Source: Lotus japonicus
Lineage: Eukaryota; Streptophyta; Magnoliopsida; Fabales; Fabaceae
Assembly (NCBI RefSeq): GCF_012489685.1
Contig: NC_080043.1
Coordinates: 16,176,223-16,240,222 of the forward strand
Direction of reading: 5' to 3'
DNA: 64,000 nt
A program made the position numbers and the translations under genes. Positions 59,369 to 64,000 of this stretch are shown here, piece after piece. The notes under the pieces were generated by a model. It saw nothing but the letters and a program-made list of their open reading frames with translations. It had not been told where the DNA came from and made no database searches. Within the stretch, counting starts at the first letter, position 1. Each line of letters begins with the position of its first letter.

Positions 59369-60167
59369 TTTTGGCCACTAAGTTGCTATTTTGGTGTAGT
59401 GGGGTATGAGTACTACCCGCATCCATACCCGCACACATATTATTTTTATTCTTATTATTCTTATTATTTTTATTATTTAGTAATATATGAAAAAATTACC
59501 TTAAGCTATAGCTTTCAAACTTACTTATTTTAAAATAATAGGTGAGTATTTATGGTATTCATAATCATTGCTAATTTACTCCCACTTATTTTTCAAATTA
59601 GTAATTTAATAACCTACAACAACTTTAGGACTATATTATAAATTCAAAATTAAAAATTAAATTATATATTTCTTGCTTATTCATTCTAAAAAAATATTCT
59701 TAGTTGAAAGATTTTATTTTTTTAGTAGATAATCTTTTGTATTTATATTAATGTTTTTTATTCAAAAAATTAGTTGTATTTTTTGTTTTCTATTAACAAA
59801 AATAGTGAAAAATATATTTTAGTTAGTTAAATGGTGGGTAATGGGCACGGGTCCGGGCATATAGGTACCCAGATGGTACGGGGACGGGCATTCAAGTTGC
59901 TACACATGCAGGTATGGGGATGGGTACGAGTAATTTTTTAAAACGCGGGTATGAGGATGAGTACTATAGTACGTACCCTACCCAGACCCTACCCATTGTC
60001 AACCCTCCACATAATATTAATTCATATTATAGTTAGTGATAAATTTTATTTTATTTTACTCTCAGTATTCTATGAAATTATCACTTATAATTAATGGTAT
60101 TGATATTTGAAATGTTTTACGGTATTGAAAACCAATAATGTTTCATGAATTTTTATATCAAATAAAT

Positions 60168-60440
60168 TTTTGTTTCCCCAATGCTGAAATGATGCTCTGT
60201 TTATGTTGGGTTTGTGAGGTTTACGCCTCGGCACTTCTGGATTCTCAATGGATGCCTCTTCTCGTTGGTCGTTTAATGCTTGATCAGGGTTTGCTGCCTT
60301 GTATTGCTTTATGGGGCGAGTTTGGTTTTAGGTTTTATTATACTAACATTGAGAGAAATTTACTCACGTTGTTATGTGTTGTATGTAATATCGACCATTT
60401 TCCATCAAATAAAAGCTTATGTTTTAAAAAAAAAATATTG
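60168..60440 (+). mobile_element. Retroposed LINE-like 3' tail
   Basis: Ends in poly(A) (60425-60435), preceded by aataaaagctt. Inserted into tttttatatcaaataaat; the paralogue at 18490-18520 reads straight through (tatcaaataaatattgaa), so the insert is precisely bounded. The only long frame (60138-60590) crosses both borders and is not a gene. Confidence 0.65.
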
Positions 60441-60713
60441 AAATATATTAATCATTTTTTATATTTGTTTAATAAAAGCATAGTAGCGAATTTTCATACA
60501 CTTCAATTTATTGCGTCAAATATTACTGTGAATTTAAATTTTATTCAATCATGGTGTATATATTCTTTTAACAGAATATTTAATTGGTAACAAAAATCAT
60601 ATTGTAAGATTTTATGAAGTAATGAACTCGATCATAGGAAATTTAATACTATCATTTAATAATTTAATGCTTATAAAAAAATTAATAATTTAATACACAA
60701 TTTTAGTATTATA

Positions 60714-60741
60714 CTAGTTGAATACCCGTGCACTGCACGGG
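60714..60741 (-). mobile_element. Helitron 3' terminus
   Basis: On the minus strand a perfect 8-bp-stem hairpin (cccgtgca-g-tgcacggg, 60741-60725) is followed 7 bases later by CTAG at 60717-60714 and then T. This is the Helitron 3' end structure. The 5' TC end would lie to the right and was not located. No RepHel protein is present, so it is a non-autonomous copy or relic. Confidence 0.55.
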
Positions 60742-61920
60742 TGACTTTATAATTAAATTTGTGTAGTATTATCTTTTTTAAGTTTTGTAATTTTAATTGC
60801 ACAAATATGTTTTAAACAACTTTTTAATTGCATAAATATATAAATGTTTGTTAGAAATATATATTTAATGAATTAAATCGTAAAAAAAATTATTTTGCTT
60901 ATGAATTTAAATATTAATATTTTCTTAAAAATAATAGATGTTAATGTTAATTTAGAAAGATCTTTAGGATGATAATTTTACGTATGATATTTCAATTTAA
61001 TATCATAATAATAAAAGAAATAAAATTAAGGGGTTAGAATGATAAACTTGCTTGGTAATTATTTTCATAATTATCAATATATAAAATTGGTGTGTCCCGC
61101 ATTTAAAAAAAAATCATAAGAGGACCCGTTTTGTCGTTTGTTGACCACGTTACGTTCCGTAGAGGACGAACAGGGGCTTGATTTGCTTGTGTGAACATCT
61201 TTTAAAAAAATATATACATTTCTTTTGTTGAATTTATATTAATATTAATAATAATTAAGTTAATTAATAATATTATATTAACATCATATACTTCTAAAAT
61301 AAATTCAACAAAAGAAATGTAAGAATTGTATCTATAAATTCAACAAAAAAAAATTATATATTCTAAAAAATGTAAGAAATGTATATACTTCTTGAAGATG
61401 GTTCTTTTAAGCATCTTCTGAATTATTATTATCTCCCTGTGAATTCTTGGTTAATTTTTCTATTAATCAATTAATATTTTAAAAACTAATATATTCCTTT
61501 ATCAATTAAGGAAAGTTACTTTGGTGTTTAAATTAAAAATTTGAAAAGTTCCTTATTATAAATATTTTTACTAGATAACATTTTCAATATGAAATTTATC
61601 AAATGTTTGAAAATAATCAAAATATTAATCATTTTCATAGACTTAACTTAATTATACTACGTACTTTCAAAAAGTGGTCAACTACTACGCCAAAAAAAGA
61701 ACTTTTGATTCAAAGTGTTTGAGAATAGGATGTTGTAGACATGTATTTTAGGAATAGTAGCTCTCTCATATCCTCTACAAATTATAGGTTTCAAAACTTA
61801 TTATTGTGTATCATAACATGACATTTACTAGACTAAACAATCATTTAGTAGTCAGCTCTAAGAGGGGGAACCAAAAAATGACATGAAATTTTTTTGTTTA
61901 AAAAGGTTCACTACCCTCAC
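60742..61920. other. AT-rich spacer of the duplicated NAC block, copy B
   Basis: Partly alignable with 18700-19300 (aagttaattaataatatta in both). No gene. It probably includes the body of the Helitron ending at 60714. Confidence 0.4.
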
Positions 61921-63537
61921 TTAAGGAGTAATTGGGGGAGGTTGTGAGAATATGTCACTCTCAGTGTTCGAGCTTTCCATATTAGACCCTTTTATATTCA
62001 TCAGCTTCTTTTCATCATTATTCTGAAAGATGCGATACACAGCCCAATTTGCCATCTGCATTTTGAGTAATAAAGAATTTTAGCAAACATAAAAGACTAG
62101 AAAACCAACCCAGCAATAACACACTAACCATATATACTTACAAAACTACTATTGATATTTTATAAAAACATTTTTTATTGATATTTAATAAAAACACTAA
62201 CTACATAATTTTTAATTGTTAATTTGGTTGAACACATAATAATTTTATAACTCATTAATTTAAAATAATATTTATATGCATAATTATTTATATTATTATA
62301 TAACTAAAAGGTTTCAATTACAAATTACGGTTTTTTATGCCTATGAAAATATTTTAAGAGTGTGTATCCTTATGTTAATCATAGTTCCAAAATTTTCATG
62401 AAGGGAACCAAAACGTATTGTTTGAGGTGTTTTTTCCATGTTAAATTTCACCTTAAAAATATAATAAAATAAAAAAACAAACTGCATGTTTCATGTTCCA
62501 TTCCATTCGGATCTTCCCATCAAACACTACCTAAATTTCTCCTCAAATTAGATGATAATGAAAATGGCCAGTATATTCTTCTTCCCTTAATTTACCTTAG
62601 TTGGGTTTGCCACTAAGCAAGACAAAACTCATGCATCACCCATTTAGTCCTCCTAGCACATGCTTCTTGCACTTCCCAAAAATTCAGGGTGTTTCTCTTC
62701 CCAATCACCTCATTATTTCCAGGGATAGGAACACATTTTGCTTTCTCAATAACTCTCCATTGGCCATTCCCAGCAACTCTCTTGTCAATATTTTCAAGGT
62801 CACGACCCATAGTGTTGTTGAAAAAGAGCTTGCGCTCATTGAAAATATTTCGATCTGCAAACACAAATTAAATTCAAAACGCCATCTTGGTAATTCAATT
62901 CCCACTTGAAATTAACACGTAAATATTGGGACGTGGAAAATTTGTTTATTTGTGTCGGACACAATGCTCTTTTTTCTGGATTAGAACAAGTGATATAGAA
63001 GATTAAGAGTGTGTTTGGTTTTTCATTGAAATGTCCCATGATCAATTTCGGTAGAGTAAATCAATCATTGATGAAAACACTAATGTTTGGTAGTCAATTT
63101 TGAGAATTGATTTTAGACTCAAAAGGAATTCTATTATAACCTATAGAGAGTAGCTTTTTCATTGGACATATTGAGTTGTGAAATTTTACAATTGAATTTC
63201 CCAATATTATCCAACGGAAATAATTTTTTCATAAATGTATAGAAACATAAATAGCCAAAATCAATCATGGCTAACACTAATCTAAAGACACTAAATAACT
63301 CATAGAATAGTGAAAAAGAGATATTTACAAAAATCACTAACCTCCTCTTGGTAGACTCCAAGGCTCGGTTTGAAACACATCGAAATCGGAGATGATTTGA
63401 ACTGGAAGACGTTGACCAAAGACCCTTCTTTTCAGGTAGAATTCTACAAGAACGTCGTCTGTGGGATCAAACATGTACCCAGGTAGAAACTTAACAGTCC
63501 CATCATCGTCCTCATAAGTCATGACCAGGTCCTCCAT
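61921..63537 (-). pseudogene. NAC transcription-factor gene, copy B, frameshifted
   Basis: Exons on the minus strand: 63537-63342, 62854-62596 and 62055-61921, with GT-AG borders. Exon 1 is intact (MEDLVMTYEDDDGTVKFLPG, then FDPTDDVLVEFYLKRRVFGQ and FDVFQTEPWSLPRG, NAC subdomains A-B). Exon 2 carries subdomains C-D (KRVAGNGQWRVIEKAK, RRTKWVMHEFCL) but lacks one base near 62612 compared with copy A, giving a TAG just after CLA. Exon 3 still encodes ANWAVYRIFQNND (subdomain E) and a short tail, out of frame. A truncated ~145-aa product without subdomain E is possible; such proteins could act as dominant regulators, but I favour decay. TATA box at 63604-63610. Confidence 0.82.
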
Positions 63538-63610
63538 CTCAAAGAGGCTTGTCTGAATTCTCTCGGTGAATCACTATTGTAAACTTATGTGGTTTAGACA
63601 TCATTTTATA

Positions 63611-64000
63611 GCTACAAGACATACAATGTAATCATTGTATGTGAGTTAGTGAGAGCGTTACAAATAATATCTCCCTTATGAATAGAAAATATGGAATTTC
63701 ATTGGACTTATGGAACGGAAATCAATATTCGTTTATGAATAATCATTAATCTTCACAAAATGTATTCTCTATTCCCGTCATGTAACCAAAAAAAAAAAAC
63801 CAAAATTTATATGCTACATCCTACATTAATGAAAAATAAATTGGATTTGATTTAAAAAGATTATATGTATTAATTTCACTATTCATCTTAGAAAATATGC
63901 TATATATAGTTATGTAAATTTTGACATGAAATAATCCATAAAGTCAAACTTCTTTGTCAACTATTTAAAATAAATAATACTAAGGATTTTTTTAATAAAT
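63611..64000. other. Upstream region of NAC copy B
   Basis: AT-rich, with no further feature. The first ~60 bases match the copy A promoter around 21120-21180. Confidence 0.4.

Larger units (their letters stand above)
50051..59401. mobile_element. Complete CACTA (En/Spm) transposon, 9351 bp
   Basis: Begins CACTACAAGAAAAC and ends TTTTGGTGTAGTG, terminal inverted repeats with 11 of 13 matching bases. A 3-bp target duplication ggg (50048-50050 and 59402-59404) flanks it, as is usual for CACTA. It carries subterminal GGCGGTT/AACCGCC repeats at both ends and two minus-strand genes, TnpD-like and TnpA-like. The long TnpD frame is open, so this copy could be autonomous or recently so. Confidence 0.92.
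49908..60010. mobile_element. hAT-like repeat split by the CACTA element
   Basis: The outer ends (agggatggcaatgag on the left, cattgtcaaccctcc on the right) form an imperfect inverted repeat. Both arms are rich in GGGTATGGG/CCCATACCC motifs. Both sides carry ataatatta (49899-49907 and 60011-60019). The NAC copy A paralogue has a single 'ataatatta' site at about 17790, as an empty site should. Without the CACTA insert it would be about 750 bp. Confidence 0.5.

Noticed and set aside
60138..60590. 150-aa ORF
   Set aside because: It crosses both borders of a retroposed insert and its poly(A) tail, so it arose by chance after insertion.

Overview
The window is nuclear DNA of a flowering plant, most likely a papilionoid legume. 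Evidence: GT-AG introns, a NAC-domain gene pair, an isoprenylated heavy-metal-binding (HIPP) gene, long AT-rich spacers, and a dense nest of plant transposons (Sirevirus copia, Tekay-like gypsy, TRIM, L1-type LINEs, CACTA, hAT, Mutator, Helitron). The legume call comes from recall of similar Sirevirus gag and LTR sequences and was not tested. One run of exactly 100 Ns (1028-1127) marks a scaffold join.

Layout. 1-1027: no recognisable gene. 1128-16415: a Sirevirus complex. It holds a broken reverse transcriptase/RNase H, an intact 949-codon third ORF and an LTR; then a second copy reduced to a TRIM-derived patch plus the 3' half and another LTR; then PBS and a gag stub that run head-on into an inverted integrase-protease-gag-PBS-LTR. 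Both 3' halves carry an antisense 130-codon coiled-coil ORF with its own TATA box. This ORF is the most interesting signal in the window. 17194-21160: a LINE RNase H tail and a disabled NAC gene. 21245-31240: a foldback MITE, an hAT element, a mariner-like MITE, and a copia remnant split by a 3.56-kb solo LTR and a LINE tail. 31244-32678: a three-exon HIPP gene, the only ordinary host gene here that looks intact. 32808-33355: a Mutator-type element with a perfect 9-bp target duplication. 36660-48510: a LINE interrupted by a TRIM and by a minus-strand copia element, whose pol is itself split by a gypsy-type LTR fragment; a possible organelle-derived patch lies between LINE ORF1 and ORF2. 49908-60010: a hAT-like repeat carrying a complete 9.35-kb CACTA transposon with TnpD-like and TnpA-like genes. 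60011-63620: the second NAC copy, with the same flanks as the first.

How it fits together. The two NAC loci and their spacers are a segmental duplication about 42 kb apart in the same orientation. Each copy acts as the empty-site control for insertions in the other. Both NAC copies carry frame lesions, in different exons. Apart from the HIPP gene, almost everything here is transposon or relic. Exon positions were inferred by eye from GT-AG sites, reading phase and comparison between paralogues. No similarity search or expression evidence was available.
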